From the NCBI GenBank assembly GCA_017550405.1, contig JAFZPH010000021.1, forward strand, positions 23,595-87,594: a DNA stretch of 64,000 bases, read 5' to 3'. Shown here piece by piece: positions 17,535 through 25,738 of the stretch. The stretch's first letter is position 1; each line of letters starts with the position of its first letter. The DNA is from Bacteroidales bacterium (GTDB taxonomy: Bacteria > Bacteroidota > Bacteroidia > Bacteroidales > P3). A model generated the notes under the pieces. That model saw only the letters and a program-made list of their open reading frames with translations. It had not been told where the DNA came from and ran no database searches. Made by a program: the position numbers and the translations under genes.

Positions 17535-18626
17535 TTATTTGTATTCCTTAGGGGCAACACCGTCAAGGATTTCCTTGCCGCAAATGGCCAGAGCCAACAT
17601 CTCATTCTCACCCTTATAGACTTTCACAGGGGCAATCCAACTCACGCGGTCGGTAATCATCTGCATCCAAGGTTTGCTGTAAGCGATACCGCCAGTCAGC
17701 AGGATGGCATCCACCTTACCGCAAACCACGGCGGCAAGACGGCTGATCTCCAACGAGACCTGATAGCAGAATGCGTCAACAAGCAGCTGGCACTTCTTGT
17801 CACCTGCCAGGGCTTTCTTCTCAACTTCATAAGCATCGTTGGTGCCCAGGTATGCCACAAAGCCACCTTCTGCGGTGACAATCTTCTTCAGCTGAGCCTC
17901 GGTATATTTACCGCTGCAAGCCACTTCGATAAGTTTGCTGGCGTTGATGCTCCCGCAACGGGTGGGTGAGAAAGCTCCCAATCCGCACAGTGCGCGGTTC
18001 ACTTCTACGCAACGGCCATGCTCATGAATACCCACGCTCACACCGCCGCCCATGTGGGCGATGATGAGGTTGAGATCCTCGTAGTGCTTGCCCAGCTCAC
18101 GGGCATACAGCTTTGCCGTCATCTTCTGGTTGAGGCAATGCCATATAACACCTTCACGCTGCGGGTCGAGGTCGAAAATGGGATGACCCGTAATCTTGGC
18201 ATAGTCGGGACGCTCATCCACAATGCCGGGATCTGCAATGTAAGCACAAGGCAGACCGATTTCGGTGGCGATGGAATCACTGATCAGTGCACCCAGATTG
18301 CAGGCATGCTTGCCTTGGATACCGTCGTGGCACTCCTGTTTCATCAGGTCGTTTACGCGATAGGCACCGCTTTCGCACGGGCGGGTCAATCCGCCGCGGC
18401 CCATCACTACGGCAATCTCGTCAGTACCCACACCGTGGCGTTTCAACATATCAAGGATTGCACCCTTGCGGTAGTCAAACTGGTCAGCCACTTCGTGGAA
18501 CTTCTGTATTTCCTCGATAGGGTGTGACAAATTCTCGGTGAACACTTCTGTCTCCCCCTCATAGATAGCGGCCTTTGTTGACGTGGCGCCGGGGTTGATT
18601 ACTAAGGTGTATTTCTTCGTACTCAT
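17535..18626 (-). CDS. buk: Butyrate kinase
   Basis: Cytoplasmic acetokinase-family enzyme of 363 residues that converts butyryl phosphate and ADP to butyrate and ATP. The N-terminal phosphate loop LVINPGATSTKAAIYEG is the butyrate kinase form; GRGGLTRP, IADPGIVDERP, GHPIFDLD, IAHMGGGVSVG and ILLTGGIAYSK follow in the family order, and length is typical. It stands alone between gaps, with its own promoter box at 18699. No phosphotransbutyrylase is adjacent. With kamA and kdd near the right end of the window it fits lysine fermentation, or a general butyrate-forming route. Confidence 0.93.
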   Translation of the reverse strand: MSTKKYTLVINPGATSTKAAIYEGETEVFTENLSHPIEEIQKFHEVADQFDYRKGAILDMLKRHGVGTDEIAVVMGRGGLTRPCESGAYRVNDLMKQECHDGIQGKHACNLGALISDSIATEIGLPCAYIADPGIVDERPDYAKITGHPIFDLDPQREGVIWHCLNQKMTAKLYARELGKHYEDLNLIIAHMGGGVSVGIHEHGRCVEVNRALCGLGAFSPTRCGSINASKLIEVACSGKYTEAQLKKIVTAEGGFVAYLGTNDAYEVEKKALAGDKKCQLLVDAFCYQVSLEISRLAAVVCGKVDAILLTGGIAYSKPWMQMITDRVSWIAPVKVYKGENEMLALAICGKEILDGVAPKEYK

Positions 18627-18698
18627 AGGTTTGATATATTATTCTACAATGTTTTCAATACTCTATTACACATGGCAAAACTTAGCCACTTCATTTTG

Positions 18699-18706
18699 CA
18701 AAGATA
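18699..18706 (-). promoter_or_regulatory. Bacteroidetes -7 box for buk (TATCTTTG)
   Basis: Reads TATCTTTG on the minus strand, 72 bp before the buk start. The -33 box is not clear. Confidence 0.6.
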
Positions 18707-18764
18707 TGAAAAATATTTTGATTCTTGCATATTGTGGCTAAGATTTAACAAAAAAAACTTCTGA

Positions 18765-19712
18765 TTATTGGTGCCGGCTCCTTTTCAGCAGATAGGGAAG
18801 TAGAACTTGCTCCACACCCAGTCCAACATCTACTGGTTGGTAGTCAATATGGTACTGGATGGCATGGCGTTTTATGTCCGCTGTCTCGCGGAGCATATAC
18901 TCATGATACTTTTCCATCACTTCGCCCGGCTGGACTTTGAGATGCCTACCTGTTTCCAGATCGATGAATTCAGTGGGGCGATTGTCGAAATCGAACTCAA
19001 TTTCCAGCGCATGATGGAGCGTGTGGAACAGCAGCACCTCATGCTTGCAATGGCGCAGATGGCGGAGCGCATCCATCAAAGGATCCCGGTCCGAAGGCTT
19101 CACAAGTGCATCGGTAAATATCACCACCATTGAGCGCCGGTGCAGTCGCTCGGCGGTAAGATGCAACGCCTCGGTGATTTGTGTCCCTCGGTTCAAGCCG
19201 GTCTTCGACGTGTCCTTCTCTCGCATCGAAGGTTTGCATCTCAGTTCCGATTCGAGAATTTGAAGCACATATTGCTGGAAAGCCCGGCTGCTGCGGCAGT
19301 CTGTCTGCAGGTCAATACCCTCGCTCAGCAGCGACAACCCGAAAGCATCGCGCTGCCTTACCAACAGCTCGGTCAGTACAGCGGCCGCATAACAGGCAAA
19401 AGTCAGTTTGTTTGGATGGCGCAGGTCGCCCTGTCCCTCGGTAGGCAGGAGCATCGAACTGCTGTGGTCGACGACCAGTTGGCAACGCAGATTCGTCTCC
19501 TCTTCATAGCGTTTGACAAACAGTTTGTCGGTACGGCCGTACAGCTTCCAGTCGATGTTGCGGGTCGACTCTCCCTGTGAATACTGCCTATGCTCGGCAA
19601 ACTCGACAGAGAAACCATGAAAAGGACTTCTATGCAAACCGGCGATGAATCCCTCCACCGTCTGGCGTGCATAGAAATCCAGCGACTTGTATCTCTCTAA
19701 ATCCTCAAACAA
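18765..19712 (-). CDS. DUF58 domain protein (MoxR/Bat-associated type)
   Basis: A 315-residue cytoplasmic protein of the DUF58/von Willebrand A-like family. The conserved N-terminal segment VEGFIAGLHRSPFHGFSVEF and RNIDWKLYGRTDKLFVKRYE precede the A-domain strand LVVDHSSSML, a DxSxS metal-ion-dependent adhesion motif. The start appears to be TTG at 19712, since no ATG fits between the thioredoxin stop and the conserved region. Relatives are encoded beside MoxR ATPases and Bat proteins, but here the partner is trxA, whose stop is 5 bp upstream. Role unknown; a chaperone-like part in envelope protein assembly is commonly proposed for the group. Confidence 0.85.
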   Translation of the reverse strand: MFEDLERYKSLDFYARQTVEGFIAGLHRSPFHGFSVEFAEHRQYSQGESTRNIDWKLYGRTDKLFVKRYEEETNLRCQLVVDHSSSMLLPTEGQGDLRHPNKLTFACYAAAVLTELLVRQRDAFGLSLLSEGIDLQTDCRSSRAFQQYVLQILESELRCKPSMREKDTSKTGLNRGTQITEALHLTAERLHRRSMVVIFTDALVKPSDRDPLMDALRHLRHCKHEVLLFHTLHHALEIEFDFDNRPTEFIDLETGRHLKVQPGEVMEKYHEYMLRETADIKRHAIQYHIDYQPVDVGLGVEQVLLPYLLKRSRHQ

Positions 19713-19717
19713 TGCGG

Positions 19718-20032
19718 TTAGAGCAGGCTGTCGATCTTATCGGTGAGCGTCTTTTTCTGCACAGCCCCCACGCTCTTGTCCTTCAACTCACCGTTCTTGA
19801 AAAACAGAACCGTGGGCACGTTGCGGATACGGAAACGGGCTGTGACACTGGGGCACTGGTCCACATCGGCCTTGCAGACCGCGGCGCGCCCTTCATAGTC
19901 GTTTGCTATCTCCTCAACCACGGGGGCAAGGGCTTTACAGGGTCCGCACCATGTGGCGCCAAAATCAACCATTACTACGGCGTTGTTCTTCAACACTTCG
20001 TCGAAATTTTCTTCTGTGATAGTGATTTCCAT
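19718..20032 (-). CDS. trxA: Thioredoxin
   Basis: A 104-residue cytoplasmic thioredoxin with the active site ATWCGPCK (Cys29, Cys32), the cis-proline segment RNVPTVLFFKNG and no signal peptide. Length and motif spacing are standard. It is transcribed from the -7 box at 20069 together with the DUF58 gene 5 bp downstream. Confidence 0.95.
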   Translation of the reverse strand: MEITITEENFDEVLKNNAVVMVDFGATWCGPCKALAPVVEEIANDYEGRAAVCKADVDQCPSVTARFRIRNVPTVLFFKNGELKDKSVGAVQKKTLTDKIDSLL

Positions 20033-20068
20033 AACTATAAATTACTTTTTGTCGGTTTAATGATGATG

Positions 20069-20076
20069 CAAAAGTA
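20069..20076 (-). promoter_or_regulatory. Bacteroidetes -7 box for trxA (TACTTTTG)
   Basis: TACTTTTG on the minus strand, 36 bp before the trxA start. Confidence 0.6.
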
Positions 20077-20224
20077 CACAAAAAAATCGTATCCTACCCA
20101 CTCCTCCTCAAAAAATATTTTTTTTCCACACCTTTGCCGCTGTTAATATTTGTTCCATCAACAGGTTGTATGTGGAAAATTATTTTCTGACACACATCTG
20201 TTCGAAAAATCCTCTTATTAAATT

Positions 20225-20254
20225 TTGCCATGAAAGAAAATATGTGTAATTTTG
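20225..20254 (+). promoter_or_regulatory. Bacteroidetes promoter with -33 and -7 boxes
   Basis: A TTG element (20225-20227, inside a TTTTG) is followed after 19 bp by TAATTTTG (20247-20254), matching the Bacteroidetes -33/-7 pair. It drives the cell-wall operon starting at 20384 and leaves a leader of about 120 nt. With the divergent trxA promoter it accounts for most of the 20033-20383 gap. Confidence 0.7.
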
Positions 20255-20273
20255 CAGTTTATTAAATGATAAA

Positions 20274-20387
20274 ATGTATAGTGCTAACTGCCCTTTCGAT
20301 ATGCTTTTGGATAATCAACGCCCTCCCTCCAGCCTTTCGTTGGGCACAGCACCAAACACCTTAGGACTATTTCATCAAACCCAATGA
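20274..20387 (+). CDS. Possible 37-codon leader ORF overlapping the transglycosylase start
   Basis: An ATG at 20274, about 20 bp after the -7 box, opens a 37-residue frame that begins [11 protein letters not shown] and ends in a TGA overlapping the transglycosylase ATG as ATGA. The junction is the same type used between true genes in this window, so it could couple translation. The peptide has no recognisable family and no clear ribosome site, and a frame this short can arise by chance. Confidence 0.25.
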   Translation: MYSANCPFDMLLDNQRPPSSLSLGTAPNTLGLFHQTQ

Positions 20388-21655
20388 AACGACTCTTATA
20401 CACCATCGTCATCCTGCTGCTTGCCGCTCCGGTAGTCAATGCGCAGAACCACCATGTCAACCAGGAAGCCCTCGACATGGCCGACCAATTTGTCACCAAC
20501 TACGACAGCCTGCTTAACAGCTATGTGATAAGCAAATACTCTTCTACTTCGCGGCGCCACCATGCCAATATCAACACCGACTATGCTTTCGACCAGATAC
20601 CCGACTCCGTCATAGCCAAGCGTCTCGCCTCCATGCACACCGTCATCCCCATGACCTTCAACCAGGAGGTACGCGCCCACATCCGCATGTACCTTAACCG
20701 CATGCGCAACCGCCTCGATGTGATGCTTACCCTCTCGGAGTATTACAACCCGCTGTTCGAGGAATCACTGGCCCGCTACGACGTACCCGAGGAGCTGAAA
20801 TACCTCACCATTGTCGAATCCGCCATGAACCCCCAGGCCACCTCCCGCGTCGGTGCCGCAGGTCTCTGGCAGTTCATGTACACCACAGGCAAGAACTATG
20901 GCCTTGAGGTCAACTCCGTCATCGACGAACGACGCGACGCCTACAAATCATCCGACGCTGCCGCCCACTACCTCCACGACCTCTACAATGTCTTTGGCGA
21001 CTGGCACCTGGCCATCGCCGCCTACAACTGCGGCCCGGGCAACGTCAACAAAGCCATCGCCCGCAGCGGCGGCAAGCAGAACTTCTGGCAAATCTACCCC
21101 TATCTCCCACGCGAAACCCGCGGCTATGTGCCTGCCTTCATCGCTGCCGCCTACATCATGAACTTCTATCCCGAACACGGCCTGCACCCCAAGCGCGTCA
21201 CCATCCCCCTGCACACCGACACCGTGATGGTCGAACGCAACATGACCTTCGCCAATGTAAGCAAATATATAGGTATCGACATCGAGGAGCTCCGCGGCCT
21301 CAACCCTCAATACCGTGCCGACTATATCCCCGGACAGAACGGTTCCTATCCCCTCTGCATTCCCACCAACAAGATGAACACCCTCATCCAGCATGCCGAG
21401 GAAATCTTCCGCGACAGCGAGGACTCTCTCTCCGCAGCCCCTGTCGTCGTGGCTCCTGCCGAACCACGTCCAGTTGCCAAGAAACAGAGCTCCTCGTCGC
21501 ATCGCAAAAACGGCAACGTCTATCACAAAGTGCGCCGCGGCGAGAATCTCACCTCCATTGCCGCCCGATACGGCACCACGGTACACAATATCAAGAAGCT
21601 CAACAATCTCCGCTCCGACCGCATACGCTATGGCCAACGGATAAGAGTGAAATAG
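20384..21655 (+). CDS. Membrane-bound lytic transglycosylase, MltD-like, with LysM
   Basis: Exported peptidoglycan lytic transglycosylase of 423 residues. A signal peptide ends near NAQ (residue 21). The GH23/SLT domain (about 130-260) has the catalytic glutamate in [12 protein letters not shown] (Glu145), then [50 protein letters not shown] and [18 protein letters not shown] weakly conserved LysM-like segment follows at about 280-330, and a clear C-terminal LysM ([17 protein letters not shown]) anchors it to glycan. No lipobox is present although MltD of E. coli is a lipoprotein. It leads an operon with an FtsB-like protein and an NlpC/P60 hydrolase. Confidence 0.92.
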   Translation: MKRLLYTIVILLLAAPVVNAQNHHVNQEALDMADQFVTNYDSLLNSYVISKYSSTSRRHHANINTDYAFDQIPDSVIAKRLASMHTVIPMTFNQEVRAHIRMYLNRMRNRLDVMLTLSEYYNPLFEESLARYDVPEELKYLTIVESAMNPQATSRVGAAGLWQFMYTTGKNYGLEVNSVIDERRDAYKSSDAAAHYLHDLYNVFGDWHLAIAAYNCGPGNVNKAIARSGGKQNFWQIYPYLPRETRGYVPAFIAAAYIMNFYPEHGLHPKRVTIPLHTDTVMVERNMTFANVSKYIGIDIEELRGLNPQYRADYIPGQNGSYPLCIPTNKMNTLIQHAEEIFRDSEDSLSAAPVVVAPAEPRPVAKKQSSSSHRKNGNVYHKVRRGENLTSIAARYGTTVHNIKKLNNLRSDRIRYGQRIRVK

Positions 21656-21697
21656 CCGCCTCCGTCACTCCCTGTCAATCACAATACCCCTCCGACC

Positions 21698-21994
21698 ATG
21701 AAAAAGACATTGTTGCTCATCTGGCGCATCATACGTAACAAATACGTCGCCGCCACACTCATCTTCCTGCTCTTCTACATCTTTCTGGGCGAAAACAATG
21801 TCCTAGTGACCCACCGTCTGCAGCGCGAAGTGTCCGAGCTGAAGAAAGAGGCCAAACTCATCGAGAAAGGCATCGAGCAGGACAGCATCGCCGCCGTCTC
21901 GCTTATCGACAACCCCGAAGCCATCGAAACCTATGGGCGCGAACACTACTACATGAAGCGCCAGAACGAGGACATCTTTATCGTCAAAGAATGA
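21698..21994 (+). CDS. FtsB/DivIC-like septum formation protein
   Basis: A 98-residue bitopic membrane protein: basic N-terminus, one membrane helix (VAATLIFLLFYIFL), a coiled coil (LQREVSELKKEAKLIEKGI) and a short C-terminal domain with the typical YGREHYYMKRQNEDIFIV. This is the Bacteroidetes form of FtsB/DivIC, which links early and late divisome proteins. It lies between two peptidoglycan-cutting enzymes and overlaps the NlpC/P60 gene by ATGA. Confidence 0.85.
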   Translation: MKKTLLLIWRIIRNKYVAATLIFLLFYIFLGENNVLVTHRLQREVSELKKEAKLIEKGIEQDSIAAVSLIDNPEAIETYGREHYYMKRQNEDIFIVKE

Positions 21995-22599
21995 CCACCG
22001 CCATGCGCCACCGCCTCTCCCTCCCACTGCTCTGCCTTGCCGCCATACTGATGTTCGCTTCGTGCGAAAGCGTAAAACGTTTCCTCAACCGCGACCTCGA
22101 GGAGGAGGACTACTCTCTGGGCGAACTCTACGTGGACGAATACGTCAAAGAGGTCCCCTATGTCCCAACGGTCTCCGAGGAGGCACGACGCTCCGGCAAC
22201 GTCAATGCCCTCGGTATCGAACGCGGTCCCAACGACAACGAGGAACTCTACAACGCTATCCAGACATGGATGGGTACCCCCTACCGTTACGGCGGCAACG
22301 ACAAAAACGGAGTCGACTGCTCCGGCTTTGTAGGCCACATCTACCGCAAGGTGTACAACATCAACCTGCACCGTGTGGCCAACGATATGCAGGAGGACGT
22401 CACCCTCATCTCCAAAAGCGAGCTGAGCGAAGGCGACATCGTCTTCTTCACCAACAGCAAGGGACGGGTGTCGCATGTAGGCATCTACCTCAAAGACGGG
22501 CTCTTTGTCCACTCCTCCACCTCCCGCGGAGTCATCATCAGCCGTCTCGACGACAAATACTGGAGCAAGCATTTCTACAAAGGTGGCCGCAGGCAATAA
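21991..22599 (+). CDS. NlpC/P60 (C40) peptidase lipoprotein
   Basis: A 202-residue lipoprotein with lipobox MFASC (Cys25) and a C-terminal NlpC/P60 domain. The catalytic cysteine is in GVDCSGFVGH (Cys110), the histidine in RVSHVGIYL (His162) and the third polar residue likely His174 in LFVHSS. The TPYRYGGNDKNG approach to the cysteine is typical. Such enzymes cut the gamma-D-glutamyl-diaminopimelate bond in peptide stems. It starts in the stop codon of the FtsB-like gene and ends the operon. Confidence 0.92.
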   Translation: MTTAMRHRLSLPLLCLAAILMFASCESVKRFLNRDLEEEDYSLGELYVDEYVKEVPYVPTVSEEARRSGNVNALGIERGPNDNEELYNAIQTWMGTPYRYGGNDKNGVDCSGFVGHIYRKVYNINLHRVANDMQEDVTLISKSELSEGDIVFFTNSKGRVSHVGIYLKDGLFVHSSTSRGVIISRLDDKYWSKHFYKGGRRQ

Positions 22600-22635
22600 A
22601 CACCCCCACCAGTGTACTACCCAGATAATAAAGAA

Positions 22636-22667
22636 AGAGCGGGCACTTCATCCGAAGCACCCGCTCT
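22636..22667 (-). terminator. Rho-independent terminator, mainly for clpB
   Basis: AGAGCGGG (22636-22643) pairs with CCCGCTCT (22660-22667). On the minus strand the stem is followed by TTTCTTTATT, so it fits the end of clpB; on the plus strand no T-run follows. Confidence 0.7.
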
Positions 22668-22685
22668 CTTACCGCACCGAAGCCT

Positions 22686-25280
22686 TTACTTCTGCTGGGG
22701 GTTGTAGAAGACGAACTGGTCGTCAATCACGTCGATGATAATCGTGTCGTTGGTCTTGATTTTCTCCTCAAGAATCTGGCGCGACAACTCGTTCAGTATC
22801 TCGCGCTGGATAACACGCTTCACCGGACGGGCGCCCATGGCCGGGTCGTAGCCTATGCGTGCCAGGTGGTCGATGGCCTCGTCGGTGGCAGAGATGAGAA
22901 TCTCATTCTTCTCCAACATCTTGGCAGCATAGTTCAACTGTATCTTCACCACCTCGCGAATCTGGCTCTGTGTCAGCGGACGGAACATCACTATCTCGTC
23001 GATACGGTTCAGAAACTCCGGTCTCACCTGCTGTTTCAGCAGTTCGAGCACGGCATTCTTGGTCTCTTCAAGTTCATAGTCGCTCATCGAGCTGCCCTCC
23101 AGCCGCTGGCGGATGACATCGCTCCCCATGTTCGAGGTCATGATAATCACCGTGTTCTTAAAGTCGGCGGTACGGCCCTTGTTGTCCGTCAGCCGTCCGT
23201 CTTCAAGCACCTGCAGCAGTGTGTTGAACACGTCGGGGTGCGCCTTCTCTATCTCGTCGAAGAGGACAATGCTATACGGCTTGCGGCGCACAGCCTCGGT
23301 CAGCTGGCCGCTCTCGTCGTAGCCCACATATCCCGGAGGCGCTCCGATGAGGCGCGACACGCTGTGCCGCTCCTGGTACTCGCTCATATCTATACGCACC
23401 ATCATGTCCTCATCGTCGAACATCACCTCGGCAAGGGCTCGTGCCAACTCGGTCTTGCCCACGCCCGTGGTACCGAGGAAGAGGAAGGAGCCTATCGGCC
23501 GGCGGCCGTCGCTCAGTCCCGTGCGGCTACGGCGTATGGCGTTGGACACAGTGCTGATGGCCTCGTCCTGCCCCACCACACGCTTGTGCAGTTCGTCTTC
23601 CAGATGGAGCAGACGCTCGCGTTCGCTCTGCAGCATCCGCGTCACAGGGATGCCGGTCCATTTCGACACCACCTCGGCAATCTGTTCCGAGTCGACCTCC
23701 TCATTAATCATCGCATTGTCGGCCTGCATCTCCTTCAGCTGCTGCTTCAGGTCTGCCACATGCTTCTCGGCCTCCTTGATGCGTCCGTAGCGCAACTCTG
23801 CCACGCGGCCGTAGTCGCCCGAACGCTCAGCCTGTTCGGCCTCGAACTTATAGCTCTCGATGTTCTTCACCTCCGACTGGATACTCTCCACGATGGTCTT
23901 CTCGCTCTGCCAGCGGGCCTTCATCTGGTTCCGTTGCTCGCTGAGGTCGGCAATCTCCTTGCCCAGCTGTGCCAGCTTGTCGGTGTCGTTCTCGCGCTTG
24001 ATGGCCTCGCGCTCGATTTCCAACTGGCGGATACGGCGCTCAATTTCGTCCAGCTCCTCAGGCACCGAGTCAATCTCCAGACGCAGTTTGGCGGCGGCCT
24101 CGTCGATCAAGTCGATAGCCTTGTCCGGCAGGAAACGGTCGCTGATATACCGGTGGCTCAACTCGGCGGCGGCAATGATGGCCTCGTCCTTGATACGCAC
24201 CTTGTGGTGAACCTCGTAACGCTCCTTCAGTCCGCGGAGGATGCTGATGGTGTCGTTCACATCGGGCTCGTCAATCAGCACACTCTGGAAACGGCGTTCC
24301 AGTGCCTTGTCCTTTTCGAAATACTTCTGATACTCGGCCAGGGTGGTGGCGCCGATAGCCCTCAGTTCGCCGCGCGCCAAGGCAGGCTTCAGGATATTGG
24401 CTGCATCCATGGCCCCCTCGCCGCCACCGGCACCCACAAGGGTGTGGATCTCGTCGATAAAGAGGATAATCTCGCCGTCGGCCTCGTTGATTTCGCGTAT
24501 GACGCTCTTCAGCCTCTCCTCGAACTCGCCTTTATACTTGGCGCCAGCAATCAGTGCGCCCATGTCCAGACTGTAGATGGTCTTGCTCTTCAGGTTCTCG
24601 GGCACGTCGCCGCTCACAATGCGGTGCGCCAAGCCCTCGGCTATGGCCGTTTTACCCACACCGGGCTCGCCGATGAGGATGGGGTTGTTCTTGGTCCTGC
24701 GGCTGAGGATTTGCAGCACGCGGCGTATCTCCTCGTCACGTCCTATCACGGGGTCCAACTTGCCAGCCTGCGCCAATTGGTTCAGGTTCTTGGCATACTT
24801 GTTCAGGGCGTTGTAGGTCTCCTCGGCGCTCTGGCTGCCCACCTTGCTGCCCTTGCGCAGGTCGGCTATGGCGGTGCGCAGACCCTTCTCGCTCACGCCG
24901 GCGTCCTTCATCAGGCGCGACACCTCGTCGCGACCCGACACTAAACCCAGCAGCAGATGCTCGATAGAGACAAAGTCGTCGCCCATCTCCGTGGCCAGTT
25001 GCGTGGCTTTCACCAATGCCTGGTTCGCGTCGGAACTCAGATACTGGCTCCCGCCGCTGACCCTCGGCAGACGGTCCACCAGCGCGTCAATCTGCTGCGA
25101 CAGCCTCGGGATGTTCACCTCCAGCTTCTTCAGCAGGAACGGAGTCACGTTCTCATCCACACTCAGCACCCCCTTCATCAGATGTCCGGTCTCTATGGCC
25201 TGATGCTGACGGGCGGTGGCTATCTCCTGTGCCTTTTGAACGGCCTCCTGTGCTTTGATTGTGAATTTGTCTAAGGTCAT
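22686..25280 (-). CDS. clpB: ATP-dependent disaggregase ClpB
   Basis: Cytoplasmic Hsp100 chaperone of 864 residues that threads aggregated protein with DnaK. In order: N-terminal double Clp-N domain (1-145), first AAA+ module with Walker A GEPGVGKT and Walker B IILFIDEIHTL, the middle coiled coil (about 405-525) that defines ClpB against ClpA or ClpC, second AAA+ module with Walker A GTTGVGKT, pore-loop GYVGYDESG, and a C-terminal D2-small domain. No ClpP-binding IGF/L loop was noticed. Length is standard. No TAnnTTTG box was found upstream; heat-shock control by another sigma factor is possible but not shown. Confidence 0.97.
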   Translation of the reverse strand: MTLDKFTIKAQEAVQKAQEIATARQHQAIETGHLMKGVLSVDENVTPFLLKKLEVNIPRLSQQIDALVDRLPRVSGGSQYLSSDANQALVKATQLATEMGDDFVSIEHLLLGLVSGRDEVSRLMKDAGVSEKGLRTAIADLRKGSKVGSQSAEETYNALNKYAKNLNQLAQAGKLDPVIGRDEEIRRVLQILSRRTKNNPILIGEPGVGKTAIAEGLAHRIVSGDVPENLKSKTIYSLDMGALIAGAKYKGEFEERLKSVIREINEADGEIILFIDEIHTLVGAGGGEGAMDAANILKPALARGELRAIGATTLAEYQKYFEKDKALERRFQSVLIDEPDVNDTISILRGLKERYEVHHKVRIKDEAIIAAAELSHRYISDRFLPDKAIDLIDEAAAKLRLEIDSVPEELDEIERRIRQLEIEREAIKRENDTDKLAQLGKEIADLSEQRNQMKARWQSEKTIVESIQSEVKNIESYKFEAEQAERSGDYGRVAELRYGRIKEAEKHVADLKQQLKEMQADNAMINEEVDSEQIAEVVSKWTGIPVTRMLQSERERLLHLEDELHKRVVGQDEAISTVSNAIRRSRTGLSDGRRPIGSFLFLGTTGVGKTELARALAEVMFDDEDMMVRIDMSEYQERHSVSRLIGAPPGYVGYDESGQLTEAVRRKPYSIVLFDEIEKAHPDVFNTLLQVLEDGRLTDNKGRTADFKNTVIIMTSNMGSDVIRQRLEGSSMSDYELEETKNAVLELLKQQVRPEFLNRIDEIVMFRPLTQSQIREVVKIQLNYAAKMLEKNEILISATDEAIDHLARIGYDPAMGARPVKRVIQREILNELSRQILEEKIKTNDTIIIDVIDDQFVFYNPQQK

Positions 25281-25385
25281 ATTATTTGATTGTTTGATTG
25301 TTAATACTCAATTACCTCAATCACCCATATCAAAAAAGATACCACCCCGACAGCCACTGACAAAATGTCACCCCCCCACTGCGTG

Positions 25386-25454
25386 GAATTGAGAATTAAG
25401 AATTGAGAATTGAGAATAATCGCCCGACAACTCTCAATTCTCAATTCTCAATTC
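25386..25454. repeat. Inverted pair of TTGAGAA heptad arrays
   Basis: About four GAATTGA/GAATTAA-type heptads (25386-25417) are mirrored by CTCAATTCTCAATTC heptads (25431-25454) across a 13-bp spacer, giving a long AT-rich hairpin. The same heptad recurs at 27587 and 34036. Confidence 0.8.
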
Positions 25455-25483
25455 ACAATTAATCCCCAATCGGTCATTAGGTT

Positions 25484-25655
25484 TCCCCTGCCCCACCGCA
25501 GTGCCGGGAAGTCTCAGCGGACGGTACGCCACGACCCACTTGGGTCGTTCAATCCCGGCTCGATGTTGCCTGCTTCGCGGTTTGTTATCCGTTGTCATAT
25601 CGAGTAACGATGCTATAACGATACTATTACGATGCAGGATTGAACGGCCCCTCTC
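25484..25655. repeat. 172-bp dispersed intergenic repeat, copy 2
   Basis: Second copy of the element at 13737-13908, same orientation and same length, again with CGTTCAATCC (25546-25555) inverted as GGATTGAACG (25637-25646). It lies upstream of clpB and downstream of the T9SS redoxin gene. Confidence 0.85.
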
Positions 25656-25666
25656 GGTATGTGTTA

Positions 25667-25709
25667 ACAAAAAAGAGAACGGAGGGCGGCATGCTGCCGT
25701 CCCCCGTTC
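25667..25709 (-). terminator. Rho-independent terminator of the T9SS redoxin gene
   Basis: GAACGG (25677-25682) pairs with CCGTTC (25704-25709) and an inner CGGCA/TGCCG stem extends it; on the minus strand CTTTTTTGTT follows. Confidence 0.75.
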
Positions 25710-25738
25710 GGGTGAATTGAATGAAACGTACTTTCTGT

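Larger units (their letters stand above)
25281..25738. other. 458-bp intergenic region full of repeats
   Basis: Between the clpB start and the end of the T9SS redoxin gene. It contains an inverted pair of TTGAGAA heptads (25386-25454), the second 172-bp dispersed repeat (25484-25655) and a terminator (25667-25709). No gene was seen. Confidence 0.75.

Noticed and set aside
22866..24944. 692-codon ORF on the plus strand
   Set aside because: It is the antisense frame of clpB, whose minus-strand protein is complete and conserved; the plus-strand translation matches no family.
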